A stretch of DNA of 20,898 bases from contig DJNY01000057.1 in NCBI GenBank assembly GCA_002441865.1, positions 5,744 to 26,641 on the forward strand, read 5' to 3'. Source of the DNA: Lachnospiraceae bacterium UBA6452 (GTDB lineage: Bacteria; Bacillota; Clostridia; Lachnospirales; Lachnospiraceae). This document shows, piece after piece, positions 1 through 9,642 of the stretch (position 1 is the first letter of the stretch; each line of letters opens with the position of its first letter). A program made the translations under genes and the position numbers. The notes beneath the pieces are model-generated. The model was not told the DNA's origin and did not search any database. It saw nothing but the letters and a program-made list of their open reading frames with translations.

Positions 1-61
1 TAATAAGCACAGAAAAACAAATGCCACCTTCGGTGTCGCTTGTTTTTCTTTGTGCTTATTA
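1..61. terminator. Long inverted repeat, probable bidirectional terminator
   Basis: The outer arms TAATAAGCACA (1-11) and TGTGCTTATTA (51-61) are perfect complements. They are continued by GAAAAACAA (12-20) with TTGTTTTTC (40-48), a 2-base bulge, and a short inner stem GCCACC/GGTGTC with one mismatch and a TTC loop. On both strands the inner GC stem is followed by a TTGTTTTTC or TTTGTTTTTC tract, so it can terminate in either direction. On the minus strand it lies 43 bases past the mtaB stop. The pairing is read directly; the terminator role is inferred. Confidence 0.75.
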
Positions 62-103
62 CATTATAGCATTATTCCAAGATACTGACAATTCCCTGTT
101 TTC

Positions 104-1489
104 TTAATAAGTACCGAGCAGGGTCTCATCATCTGTAAAGCCTGTCAGGCGGCAGATGCGTTCCTGATTCGTCATTTCTGCCGGATCGATACCTTCCGCC
201 GGAATTGCCACGCGTACATAGTTGCGTGTGTGTCCGGTCAGATACTGTCTGCCTTCTATTTCATGGCTCTGTTCAAACAGCACTTCCTGTTCTTTTCCGA
301 TATAATATTCCCGGTATTCCCTGGAATGTCTTGCCGTCATGGCAAGCAGCACGCTGCTTCGCTGCTTCTTTTCTTTTTCCGTGAGCTGTCCTGGCATATC
401 TGCCGCCACAGTTCCTTCCCTTCTGGAATATGGGAAAACATGCATCTCAAAGAACCGGATTTTTTCAAGATAAGCGACCGTCTGTGCAAATTCTTCCCCG
501 GTTTCTCCCGGAAATCCCGTGATCACATCCGTCGTGATCGCAGGATGCTCATACACCCGGCGCAGGATTTCCACGCTCCGGGCAAACTCTTCTGTCGTAT
601 ATCTTCTGTTCATCCGCTTCAGCACGCTGTCACAGCCGCTCTGGAGTGACAGATGAAAATGCGGGCACACCTTTGGGAGTGCTGCAAGTGCGCCTGCAAA
701 TGCTTCTGTGATCACACGGGGTTCTAACGATCCCAGACGGATACGGGTAATGCCGTCTACCGCATGGATCCGTTCGATCAGGTGTAAAAGTTCCTGTTCA
801 TTCCCCTGCCCACCGGTTGTATTGTATGATTCTCCGTGAAAATCCAGTCCATAAGAGCTTAAATGAATTCCCGTCAACACAATCTCGTGATACCCGGCGT
901 CTGCAAGGCTTCTGACTTCTTCCTCCACCTGCTCCGGTTTTCTGGAACGGACACGGCCTCTTGCAAACGGGATCACACAATAGCTGCAGAACTGATTACA
1001 GCCATCCTGGATCTTGATATAAGCACGGGTATGCTCCGCCGTATGCACAAGCTGCATTTCTTCATATTCTTTTTCCGCATTGATATCGATCACCGAAGTA
1101 TGTTCCAGCGTTTTATCCAACGGCTGTTCCTCCGCACTTTGACGCTTGTCCAGATAAGCCTCAATGATCTCCACAAGTTCATTCTTCCGGTTATTTCCAA
1201 TCGCAAGATCGATACAATCATCCTTCTCGATCTCTGCCTCATTTGTCTGCACGTAGCAGCCCACTGCCACAACAACCGCATCCGGATTCTGCTTCTTGGC
1301 GCGATGCAGCATCTGTCTGCTTTTCCGGTCCGCTATGTTTGTTACCGTGCACGTATTGATAATATAAATATCTGCCTTTTGGTTAAAATTAACAATTTTA
1401 TATCCTTTGTTTTGTAAATATTGCTGCATAACGTCAAGTTCATAAGAATTGACCTTACAACCCAGGTTATGTAATGCCACACTTTTCAT
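104..1489 (-). CDS. mtaB: tRNA t6A37 methylthiotransferase MtaB (radical SAM)
   Basis: This is a methylthiotransferase that converts t6A to ms2t6A at position 37 of ANN-decoding tRNAs, using two [4Fe-4S] clusters and SAM. The three N-terminal cluster cysteines are at about residues 11 (LGCKVNS), 47 (NTCTVT) and 78 (VGCY). The radical-SAM CxxxCxxC is at 164-171 (DGCNQFCSYC), and a C-terminal TRAM-like segment follows. At 461 residues the length is normal for the family. An upstream in-frame GTG at 1501 would add MRIT, but GTGAGG there is better read as the ribosome binding site for the ATG at 1489, and MKSVALHNLGCKVNS is the usual MtaB start. It is divergent from the HPr-like gene. No clear minus-strand promoter was found in the short space between them. 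MiaB and RimO are alternatives, but the KVNSYELD start and TCTVT motif favour MtaB. Confidence 0.95.
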   Translation of the reverse strand: MKSVALHNLGCKVNSYELDVMQQYLQNKGYKIVNFNQKADIYIINTCTVTNIADRKSRQMLHRAKKQNPDAVVVAVGCYVQTNEAEIEKDDCIDLAIGNNRKNELVEIIEAYLDKRQSAEEQPLDKTLEHTSVIDINAEKEYEEMQLVHTAEHTRAYIKIQDGCNQFCSYCVIPFARGRVRSRKPEQVEEEVRSLADAGYHEIVLTGIHLSSYGLDFHGESYNTTGGQGNEQELLHLIERIHAVDGITRIRLGSLEPRVITEAFAGALAALPKVCPHFHLSLQSGCDSVLKRMNRRYTTEEFARSVEILRRVYEHPAITTDVITGFPGETGEEFAQTVAYLEKIRFFEMHVFPYSRREGTVAADMPGQLTEKEKKQRSSVLLAMTARHSREYREYYIGKEQEVLFEQSHEIEGRQYLTGHTRNYVRVAIPAEGIDPAEMTNQERICRLTGFTDDETLLGTY

Positions 1490-1522
1490 GGTTATCCTCA
1501 CTTTTTTTGTATGGTTTTCGTA

Positions 1523-1554
1523 TTGACTTTTCAGCCCCTTTTATTTAGTATAAT
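1523..1554 (+). promoter_or_regulatory. Possible promoter of the HPr-like gene
   Basis: TTGACT (1523-1528) and a perfect TATAAT (1549-1554) lie just upstream of the HPr-like gene. The spacer is 20 bases, longer than the usual 17, so either the -35 box is not the one used or the promoter is weak or activator dependent. Confidence 0.45.
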
Positions 1555-1589
1555 AGGCGAAGGTATTAAAACAAAAGGAGGTAATTCAA

Positions 1590-1820
1590 ATGAAAACAGT
1601 ACAGATTTCATTAAACTCAATCGACAAAGTAAAATCATTCGTAAACGACATCACAAAATTTGATTATGATTTTGATTTAGTATCAGGCAGATACGTAATT
1701 GATGCAAAGTCTATCATGGGTATTTTCAGTTTGGATTTATCTAAGCCAATCGATTTAAACATCCATGCAGAAGGCGATGCAGAAGATGTTATGAAGGTTT
1801 TAAAGAACTACATGGTTTAA
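1590..1820 (+). CDS. HPr-like protein lacking the catalytic histidine
   Basis: This 76-residue protein resembles HPr of the PTS over its length. The segment AKSIMGIFSLDL (39-50) matches the HPr regulatory-serine region (LKSIMGVMSLGV in typical HPr), so Ser41 corresponds to Ser46. The N-terminal GxHARPA phosphorylation loop is absent. By alignment without gaps from Ser41, His15 corresponds to Ser10, and the following Arg is Asp12. It therefore cannot be a normal PEP-to-sugar phosphocarrier. The pattern, loss of His15 with Ser46 kept, recalls Bacillus Crh, a regulatory partner of CcpA, but that role is inference here. Translation starts at ATG 1590 after AGGAGGT (1576-1582). It is the only plus-strand protein gene in the window, it is monocistronic, and a terminator follows. 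Confidence 0.85.
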   Translation: MKTVQISLNSIDKVKSFVNDITKFDYDFDLVSGRYVIDAKSIMGIFSLDLSKPIDLNIHAEGDAEDVMKVLKNYMV

Positions 1821-1862
1821 TGCATCTGATCTTACTTTGTGAGATCCGCAAACAGAAGATTG

Positions 1863-1896
1863 AAACGAGCAGCCAAGCTGCTCGTTTTTCTTTTTC
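1863..1896 (+). terminator. Rho-independent terminator after the HPr-like gene
   Basis: AAACGAGCAGC (1863-1873) pairs with GCTGCTCGTTT (1877-1887) across a CAA loop, followed by TTCTTTTTC on the plus strand. It starts 43 bases past the stop. It also lies just beyond the thiI stop on the other strand, where the T tract is poor, so it may terminate thiI only weakly. Confidence 0.9.
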
Positions 1897-1900
1897 TATT

Positions 1901-3079
1901 TTATTCGATCTCTATGATCTCTCTTGTTTCAAGTGCTGTCTTAACCAGTTCTTCTATCATGCCTTCCAGATTCTTTTCATGTCCTCTGATCACCTTTACA
2001 TTCGGCTTGGTAACAGGATGCTTTGCCACAAAGATGGTACAGCAGTCCTCAAACGGCAGAATAGATGTCTCGTAAGTGTTGATCTTTTCGGAAATATCCA
2101 CGATATCCTGCTTATCAAATGCGATCAGCGGTCTGTATACAGGCAGCTCGCATACTTCGTTTGTTGCAACAAGACTCTGCATCGTCTGGGAAGCTACCTG
2201 ACCGATGCTTTCGCCCGTTACAAGTCCGAGACAGTCTGTTTCTTTTGCGATCGTTTCTGCGATCCGCATCATGTAGCGGCGCATAATGATCGTCAGCTCA
2301 TCATGCGGGCATTTCTCATAAATGGCAAGCTGTACATCCGTAAAATTAACAACGTGTAATCTGATCGGTCCCGCATAGGCCGCAACATATTTTGCCAGGT
2401 CGACCACCTTCTGTTTTGCACGTTCTGATGTATAAGGCGGTGCATGGAAATATGTTGCCTCCAGCTTCACGCCACGTTTGCTGATCATATAACCCGCAAC
2501 TGGGGAATCGATTCCACCGGAAAGCAGGAGCATCGCCTTACCGCCTGTTCCGACAGGCATTCCGCCCGGTCCCGGAATGATCTCAGAGTAAATATAAATC
2601 TTCTCTCTGATCTCCACATTCAGTTCAAAATCCGGATGATGCACATCCACCTTCATATCCGGGCATGCATCTAATATCACACCGCCAAGCTCACAGTTGA
2701 TCTCCATGGAGCGCATCGGATAATTCTTTCTGGCACGTCTTGCACATACCTTGAAGGTCTTGTTGCCTTCCGGGTAAACTGTTTTGACATAATTTACGAT
2801 CGTCTCGGAAAGCTTTTCAAAGCCTTCATCCTCGACGTAAACAACCGGGCAGATACCTGAAATACCAAATACTTTCTTCAGTGCTTCTACCGTTTCATCA
2901 AAATCAAATGCAGACTGTGCATCCACGTAGATACGACCCTGTGTCTTGCGGACGGCAAATTCGCCATCGATCTTGCTGAGTGCAAAACGAATCTGATCGA
3001 CCAGTGCATCCTCAAACAGATACCGGTTTCTGCCTTTGACACCGATCTCTGCATATTTTATCAAAAATGCTGTAAACAT
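1901..3079 (-). CDS. thiI: tRNA 4-thiouridine synthase ThiI
   Basis: ThiI adenylates U8 of tRNA and replaces the oxygen with sulfur to give s4U8. In some bacteria it also supplies sulfur for the thiamine thiazole. The protein has an N-terminal ferredoxin-like plus THUMP region (about 1-165) and a PP-loop ATPase domain with SGGIDSP at 187-193. The pair C346-C347 (PFEDCC) lies where the conserved catalytic cysteine of the E. coli protein (Cys344) is expected. It ends at 392 residues with no rhodanese domain, the form common in Firmicutes, where a dedicated NifS-type desulfurase delivers the sulfur. Such a desulfurase lies 23 bases upstream, consistent with cotranscription and direct partnership. 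The ribosome site is AAAGGGA before ATG 3079. Confidence 0.95.
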   Translation of the reverse strand: MFTAFLIKYAEIGVKGRNRYLFEDALVDQIRFALSKIDGEFAVRKTQGRIYVDAQSAFDFDETVEALKKVFGISGICPVVYVEDEGFEKLSETIVNYVKTVYPEGNKTFKVCARRARKNYPMRSMEINCELGGVILDACPDMKVDVHHPDFELNVEIREKIYIYSEIIPGPGGMPVGTGGKAMLLLSGGIDSPVAGYMISKRGVKLEATYFHAPPYTSERAKQKVVDLAKYVAAYAGPIRLHVVNFTDVQLAIYEKCPHDELTIIMRRYMMRIAETIAKETDCLGLVTGESIGQVASQTMQSLVATNEVCELPVYRPLIAFDKQDIVDISEKINTYETSILPFEDCCTIFVAKHPVTKPNVKVIRGHEKNLEGMIEELVKTALETREIIEIE

Positions 3080-3102
3080 AGTTTTCCCTTTCTTTTCTGT
3101 GA

Positions 3103-4257
3103 TTAGTACCTTGTATACTTGCGCAGCATTGGCAGTATATCATATAAACACTGTAAAGTATAGTCCAATTCCTCGGCGGTTGTAAAGACACTGAAGCTGA
3201 AGCGGATCGTGGAATCCAGCAGATTCTGGCTGATGCCCATCGCCTTTAATGTTGCACTGACCGTATGCTTATTGGATGCACAGGCACTGCCTGCGGAAAC
3301 ATAAATCCCTTTATCTTCGAGTGCATGGAGAAGCACCTCGCTTCTGACACCCGCAAAAGATGCACTGACGATATGCGGTGCTCCCTGTTCATAAAGTGGG
3401 CCGTTGATGACAACATCACTCAGTTTCTGCAGTCCGTCTTCAAAATAGCGTTTCAGTTCATATAACCGTTCTACATCGCGGTCAAGGTTAGCATATGATA
3501 ACTCCGTTGCTTTGCCGATGCCTGCGATCCCCGGTACATTTTCTGTTCCGGAGCGCATTCCTTTCTGCTGACCACCGCCGAAAATGATCGGTTTGATCTT
3601 CACATGTTCATCAATATACAAAATGCCGACACCCTTTGGGCCGTGGATCTTATGTCCGCTTACCGAAAGCATATCTACATGGCTTTTCTTTGGATAAATA
3701 CGAAGCTTACCAAAGCCCTGCACCGCATCTACATGGAACAGTGTATGCGGATTCATGCGTTTGATCAGTGCACCAGCCTCTTCGATCGGCTGGATCGCAC
3801 CCACTTCATTATTCACATGCATAACGGATACCAGTATCGTATCCGGTCTGATCGCCTGCTCCAGTGCATCCAGACATAAAACGCCTTTTTCATCGACCGG
3901 CAGATAAGTCACTTCATAGCCGATGCTTTCCAGATATTCCATTGTCTGCAGGATTGCAGGATGTTCTATTTTGGTTGTGATCAGATGTCTGCCTGCTCTG
4001 CTGTTTGCACTTGCTGCACCCATCAGCGCCCAGTTATCGGATTCTGTACCGCCGGAAGTAAAGAAAATCTCCTTTTCCTGTACCTTCAGTGTCTTAGCGA
4101 TCTTTTCTTTTGCTTCTTTCACATAAACTTCCGCATCCACTCCCTTCTGATGCATGCTGGAGGGATTTCCGTAATCCTCAGACATGATCTTTGAAGTAAG
4201 CTGCACGACCTCATCATATACCTTCGTCGTTGCGGAGTTATCCAAATATACTTCCAT
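3103..4257 (-). CDS. Cysteine desulfurase, NifS/IscS type
   Basis: This PLP enzyme converts cysteine to alanine and holds the released sulfur as a persulfide. It is a class V aminotransferase fold of 384 residues. Visible sites are SGGTESDN (68-75), EHPA with the PLP-stacking His99, HVDAVQ (175-180), the Schiff-base Lys203 in SGHKIHGPKG, and the nucleophile Cys326 in SAGSACASNKH. The short lobe around Cys326 is of the IscS/NifS type rather than SufS. No iscU, iscR or fdx gene is nearby; thiI follows directly. The context therefore suggests the NifZ-like role known in Bacillus, feeding ThiI, though a wider role in Fe-S or other thio-modifications cannot be excluded. AAGGAAG precedes ATG 4257. 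rsmE ends 46 bases upstream. Confidence 0.95.
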   Translation of the reverse strand: MEVYLDNSATTKVYDEVVQLTSKIMSEDYGNPSSMHQKGVDAEVYVKEAKEKIAKTLKVQEKEIFFTSGGTESDNWALMGAASANSRAGRHLITTKIEHPAILQTMEYLESIGYEVTYLPVDEKGVLCLDALEQAIRPDTILVSVMHVNNEVGAIQPIEEAGALIKRMNPHTLFHVDAVQGFGKLRIYPKKSHVDMLSVSGHKIHGPKGVGILYIDEHVKIKPIIFGGGQQKGMRSGTENVPGIAGIGKATELSYANLDRDVERLYELKRYFEDGLQKLSDVVINGPLYEQGAPHIVSASFAGVRSEVLLHALEDKGIYVSAGSACASNKHTVSATLKAMGISQNLLDSTIRFSFSVFTTAEELDYTLQCLYDILPMLRKYTRY

Positions 4258-4303
4258 TTTCGTCTTCCTTTCCGCTTTTGTCCTATCTTATCTTATGCAT
4301 TTT

Positions 4304-5059
4304 CTAGGCTTTCAGTTCCTGTCCTTCAAGAGTATACATCAAAATCGAAAGCACCGTCATGCCGGCTGTTTCCGTACGCAGGATCCGCTTGCCAAGTGTG
4401 ATGGGCTGCGTGGCATGTGCCATTGCCTGCCCGATCTCTTCCGGTGCAAATCCGCCTTCCGGTCCGATGAAAATGCCGATGCTCTGTCCGGGCCTTATCT
4501 CTTCGATCAGGCTGCGGGTTTTTGCCATATCTTCCGCCATTTCATATGGGATCAGTCTGACATCGAGTGTGTCTGCATAGGCAAGTGCCTCAGCAAAGCC
4601 CATCACAGAATGTACCTGCGGGATAACCGCACGTTTGCTTTGCTTTGCCGCTGCCTCACTGATCGCCTGCCATCGCACAAGCTTGCTCTTTTCCTTCTTG
4701 GCATCCAGCTTTACAACCGCACGCTTTGTCGCGACCGGAATGATCTCGTAAGCGCCAAGCTCCACCGCTTTCTGGATGATGAGTTCCATCTTATCAGCCT
4801 TAGGAAGTCCCTGAAAAAGATAAATTTTGGAAGGCAGCTCTACGCCGTCTTCTTTGATAAAGCGCAGCTCACAGATCACCGCATCTTCTGTCATCTGCAA
4901 AATGCCGCATCTGTATTCTCTGCCATCGACGCCATTGCTGACCGCGATTTCTTCTCCAACCTTCATGCGCAGGACGTTTTTAATATGATTGACATCCTTT
5001 CCGGTGATGACGACCTGCTTTTCGCTGATCGCGCCCGGATCTACAAAGAACTGGTACAT
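4304..5059 (-). CDS. rsmE: 16S rRNA m3U1498 methyltransferase RsmE
   Basis: RsmE is a SPOUT-class methyltransferase that makes N3-methyluridine at position 1498 of 16S rRNA, in the assembled 30S subunit. The N-terminal PUA-like domain (about 1-75, with DVNHIKNVLRMKVGEE) is followed by the knotted SAM domain. Its family motifs are seen: FQGLPKADKMELIIQKAVELG (82-102), IGPEGGF (198-204) and LGKRILRTETA (222-232). At 251 residues the length is usual. AGGAG precedes ATG 5059 by six bases. Firmicutes often place rsmE directly after prmA, as here. Unusually, about 180 bases with two hairpin repeats separate the two genes, which may set their relative expression. Confidence 0.95.
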   Translation of the reverse strand: MYQFFVDPGAISEKQVVITGKDVNHIKNVLRMKVGEEIAVSNGVDGREYRCGILQMTEDAVICELRFIKEDGVELPSKIYLFQGLPKADKMELIIQKAVELGAYEIIPVATKRAVVKLDAKKEKSKLVRWQAISEAAAKQSKRAVIPQVHSVMGFAEALAYADTLDVRLIPYEMAEDMAKTRSLIEEIRPGQSIGIFIGPEGGFAPEEIGQAMAHATQPITLGKRILRTETAGMTVLSILMYTLEGQELKA

Positions 5060-5103
5060 GCGTTTCTCCTATCATACTTCTGATTCTCAGTTTTGTAACG
5101 CGA

Positions 5104-5185
5104 CGGGAACCTCACCGCATGCAAAATTGGCTGCGCCAATGCGGTGAGGCTACATACTGCATCTATTTCATAGATGCAGTACATT
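5104..5185. repeat. Hairpin repeat, copy A
   Basis: This unit starts with CGGGAACC. It contains a stem CCTCACCGCAT (5110-5120) with ATGCGGTGAGG (5139-5149), and a second stem TACTGCATCTA (5155-5165) with TAGATGCAGTA (5171-5181) around a TTTCA loop. It ends in TACATT and is followed immediately by copy B. It lies between prmA and rsmE. Both stems are perfect 11-base pairings. No ORF or transposase is associated with it. Confidence 0.85.
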
Positions 5186-5262
5186 CGGGAACCCCTCGCA
5201 TGAAAATTGCTTCGCAATGCTCGGGGCTACATACCGCATCTATTTCATAGATGCAGTACATT
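5186..5262. repeat. Hairpin repeat, copy B, overlapping the prmA 3' end
   Basis: This is the tandem partner of copy A with the same order: CGGGAACC, a GC-rich stem (5192-5201 with 5217-5226) enclosing ATTGC/GCAAT, then TACCGCATCTA (5232-5242) with TAGATGCAGTA (5248-5258). The first stem has diverged from copy A almost completely, yet it still pairs. In the minus-strand RNA its two non-pairs are a tandem GA/GA mismatch, and the one odd pair in the second stem becomes G-U. That fits selection for folding in the prmA-rsmE transcript. The last codons and the stop of prmA lie inside this copy. Confidence 0.85.
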
Positions 5263-6280
5263 CCATCCACTCTCCTTGCTGGGTGATCTCAACGACGGTA
5301 AGACCGGCAGCTTTCATTGCATCTGCCACAAGCCCTTCTTTTCCATTGATGATTCCGGAGGTAATGACGGTTCCGCCCGGCTTTAAGCACTTTGCCACAA
5401 CCGGCATCAGCGGTACAAGTACTTCTGCCAGAATATTGGCTACTACGATATCATATTTTCCATAACCGACACGATCCTGAATTTCCTGATCCGTGATGAT
5501 ATTCCCGATCATCATCTCAAACTTAGAAGGATCGATCCCGTTCATTTCCATATTTTCCCTGACTGCTTCCGTTGCACATGGATCCAGATCCGTTCCGACT
5601 GCATGCCGTGCACCGTACATCAGTGCCACGATCGCCAGAATACCGCTGCCCGTTCCGACATCCAGAAGCTCTGTCTGCGGTGTGATATATTTCCTGAGCT
5701 GGCGGATACAGAGCTGTGTTGTCTCATGCATACCCGTTCCGAATGCAGTGCCCGGATCGATATGCAGGATCTTTCTGTCCCGATCCTCCGGCTTTACCTC
5801 TTCCCAGGATGGGGTTACCAGAAGGTCATCTATATAAAACTGATGGAAGAAATTTTTCCAGTTATTGACCCAGTCCTTATCTTCCGTCTCGGAAACCGTG
5901 ATCGTTCCTTCTCCGATATCCATGAACATACGCAGGTCATCAAGCTCCTGCTGCATGCGCCCGATCAGCTTCGGCAGATCAACTACCTGTCCGCTGCTTA
6001 CCAGAAAATAGGAGTTGTCCGTTGTCTCATCCAGTCCCTGTGGCAGTTGTGGTTTTTCATCTCCCTCTTCCGGTACTTCCACAAAGAAGCTCAGATACGC
6101 CACACCGTCATCTGCGGGTCCATCCGGCAGAATATCCACAAACATCTGCTCCTTCTCCCATGCGGTAAGCGGTACTTTATCTTCAATCTGTGCGCCTTCC
6201 AGCCCCAGATCATACATCGCACTGATGATGATATCCTCTGCCTCGGAAGTTGTCTTTATCATTAATTTTGTCCACTTCAT
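5240..6280 (-). CDS. prmA: Ribosomal protein L11 methyltransferase PrmA
   Basis: PrmA is a SAM-dependent enzyme that methylates ribosomal protein L11 on the amino terminus and lysines. The N-terminal L11-recognition domain is followed by a class I methyltransferase domain. Its motifs are DPGTAFGTGMHETT (175-188), DVGTGSGIL (207-215) and ANIL (281-284, the NxxL catalytic site). The length of 346 residues is slightly long because of an insertion around residues 70-135. An upstream GTG at 6319 is open, but AAAGGA before ATG 6280 and the typical MKWTKLMIKTTSEAEDII start decide the choice. It has its own promoter and follows the dnaJ terminator, so it is separable from the heat-shock operon. Its final residues (ECTASMK) and its TAG stop are encoded in repeat copy B. 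Confidence 0.95.
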   Translation of the reverse strand: MKWTKLMIKTTSEAEDIIISAMYDLGLEGAQIEDKVPLTAWEKEQMFVDILPDGPADDGVAYLSFFVEVPEEGDEKPQLPQGLDETTDNSYFLVSSGQVVDLPKLIGRMQQELDDLRMFMDIGEGTITVSETEDKDWVNNWKNFFHQFYIDDLLVTPSWEEVKPEDRDRKILHIDPGTAFGTGMHETTQLCIRQLRKYITPQTELLDVGTGSGILAIVALMYGARHAVGTDLDPCATEAVRENMEMNGIDPSKFEMMIGNIITDQEIQDRVGYGKYDIVVANILAEVLVPLMPVVAKCLKPGGTVITSGIINGKEGLVADAMKAAGLTVVEITQQGEWMECTASMK

Positions 6281-6330
6281 ACGCGCGGTTCCTTTCTCAT
6301 ATACATTTTCGCAAAACACCTTAATAGTTG

Positions 6331-6359
6331 ATTATAGCAGATTTCAGACAGATAGACAA
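6331..6359 (-). promoter_or_regulatory. Promoter of the prmA operon
   Basis: On the minus strand TTGTCT (6354-6359) is followed after 17 bases by TATAAT (6331-6336), which is preceded by TGC, an extended -10. It lies between the dnaJ terminator and the prmA start and leaves a leader of about 45 bases. Confidence 0.8.
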
Positions 6360-6374
6360 ATATTCCGTTTACGC

Positions 6375-6406
6375 AAAAAGAAAAGATGCTCCTAAAAGCA
6401 CCTTTT
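6375..6406 (-). terminator. Terminator of the heat-shock operon
   Basis: On the minus strand AAAAGGTGC pairs with GCATCTTTT (6398-6406 with 6381-6389, one G-U) around an 8-base loop and is followed by CTTTTT. It lies just after the dnaJ stop. Confidence 0.85.
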
Positions 6407-6419
6407 CAACTGTTTTATC

Positions 6420-7607
6420 TTATTTAAAAAGACCTTTTTTCTTTTTCTTATCCGGTGAACCCTTTGGATCCTTCGGATCATCGTCTTTCCTGCCTGCTGT
6501 GTAATTTTTGACAGCTTCCAGCGTATTACCGGTTTCCGCATCAAACTGACGGAGCAGTTCTTTTGCTTCATGGCTCAGCTTATCCGGGACCTGTACAACA
6601 AGCGTTACATAATGATCGCCTCTTGTATCTTTATACCGCAACGACGGAACACCTTTTCCTTTGAGACGTATCTTCGTATCGGTCTGTGTGCCCGGTTTTA
6701 CCGTATATGCCACCTTGCCGTCCACGGTATCGATCATGATCTCACCACCCAGTGCTGCAACCGCAAAGGATACAGGAACTGTGGAATAAATATTGCTGTC
6801 CTGTCTCTGGAAGATCGGATGGCGCTGTACCATAACCTCAACAAGCAGATCTCCTCTCGGTCCGCCATTTGTACCCGGCTCACCCTTTTCACGGATCCGG
6901 ACACTCTGTCCGTTGTCAATACCCGCAGGAATGGATACCTGGATCTTTTTACGGGATGAGATATATCCTGTACCATGACAATCCTGACACTTATCTTTAA
7001 TGATCTGGCCTGTTCCGCCACAATCCGGACATGTCTGCACATTACGGACAGTTCCGAAGAAGGACTGCTGTGTAAATACAACCTGACCCTTACCACCGCA
7101 TTTCGGACAGGTAGTTTTACTTGTGCCCGGTTTTGCACCCGTTCCGTGACAGGTCGGACATGGATCTTTCAGATTCAGCTCCAACTCTTTATCCACACCG
7201 AAAACGGCTTCTTCAAATGTGATCCTGACACTTGTTCTGATATTGGCACCCTTCATAGGACCATTGCTGGCACGTCTTCTGCCGCCGCCAAACATATCGC
7301 CGAAAATATCACCAAAGATGTCACTGAAATCTGCGCTGTTAAAATCAAATCCGCCGTAGCCGCCACCTGCACCGCCTTCAAATGCCGCATGGCCAAACTG
7401 GTCATACTGGCGTTTCTTTTCCGGATCGCTTAAGATCGCATATGCTTCAGAAGCTTCCTTAAATTTTTTCTCCGCTTCCTTATCGCCGGGATTCATATCC
7501 GGATGATATTTTTTTGCCAGCGTACGGTATGCTTTTTTGATCGTAGCCTCATCCGCATTTTTATCTACACCGAGGACTTCATAGTAATCTCGTTTCTGTT
7601 CTGCCAT
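6420..7607 (-). CDS. dnaJ: Chaperone DnaJ (Hsp40, type I)
   Basis: DnaJ is a cochaperone that binds unfolded proteins and stimulates the DnaK ATPase in the cytoplasm. The J domain (1-70) carries HPD at 35-37. A Gly/Phe-rich linker spans about 74-110. Four zinc-binding CxxCxGxG repeats start at Cys150, 167, 193 and 207, followed by the two beta-rich substrate domains (about 218-350). The protein has 395 residues and ends in a lysine/aspartate-rich tail (about 372-395) that looks disordered and is longer than in many homologues. The gene is the last in the operon, 97 bases after dnaK. That gap contains a small CTGCG/CGCAG hairpin but no clear promoter. Confidence 0.97.
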   Translation of the reverse strand: MAEQKRDYYEVLGVDKNADEATIKKAYRTLAKKYHPDMNPGDKEAEKKFKEASEAYAILSDPEKKRQYDQFGHAAFEGGAGGGYGGFDFNSADFSDIFGDIFGDMFGGGRRRASNGPMKGANIRTSVRITFEEAVFGVDKELELNLKDPCPTCHGTGAKPGTSKTTCPKCGGKGQVVFTQQSFFGTVRNVQTCPDCGGTGQIIKDKCQDCHGTGYISSRKKIQVSIPAGIDNGQSVRIREKGEPGTNGGPRGDLLVEVMVQRHPIFQRQDSNIYSTVPVSFAVAALGGEIMIDTVDGKVAYTVKPGTQTDTKIRLKGKGVPSLRYKDTRGDHYVTLVVQVPDKLSHEAKELLRQFDAETGNTLEAVKNYTAGRKDDDPKDPKGSPDKKKKKGLFK

Positions 7608-7704
7608 TATGTTCTACCTTTCAAACAAGGGATAGGGTGCAGACTTTACCGCCCACACCCTGTTCCGTTTTATTTCATCTGTTCTGCGTTTCGCAGCTAT
7701 TATC

Positions 7705-9597
<1,893 letters not shown>

Positions 9598-9642
9598 CTA
9601 AGATATTCTTTTCAAAACATTACTTTGTGATCATTACATTCA

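Noticed and set aside
4184..5083. 299-codon plus-strand frame opposite rsmE
   Set aside because: It lies across a well-supported RsmE gene, its composition is unlike that of its neighbours, and it has no family resemblance. It is a shadow of the minus-strand gene.
7686..7698. CTGCG/CGCAG hairpin between dnaK and dnaJ as a terminator or attenuator
   Set aside because: It is a five-base stem without a T tract. It could be a processing site, but nothing in the sequence decides it.
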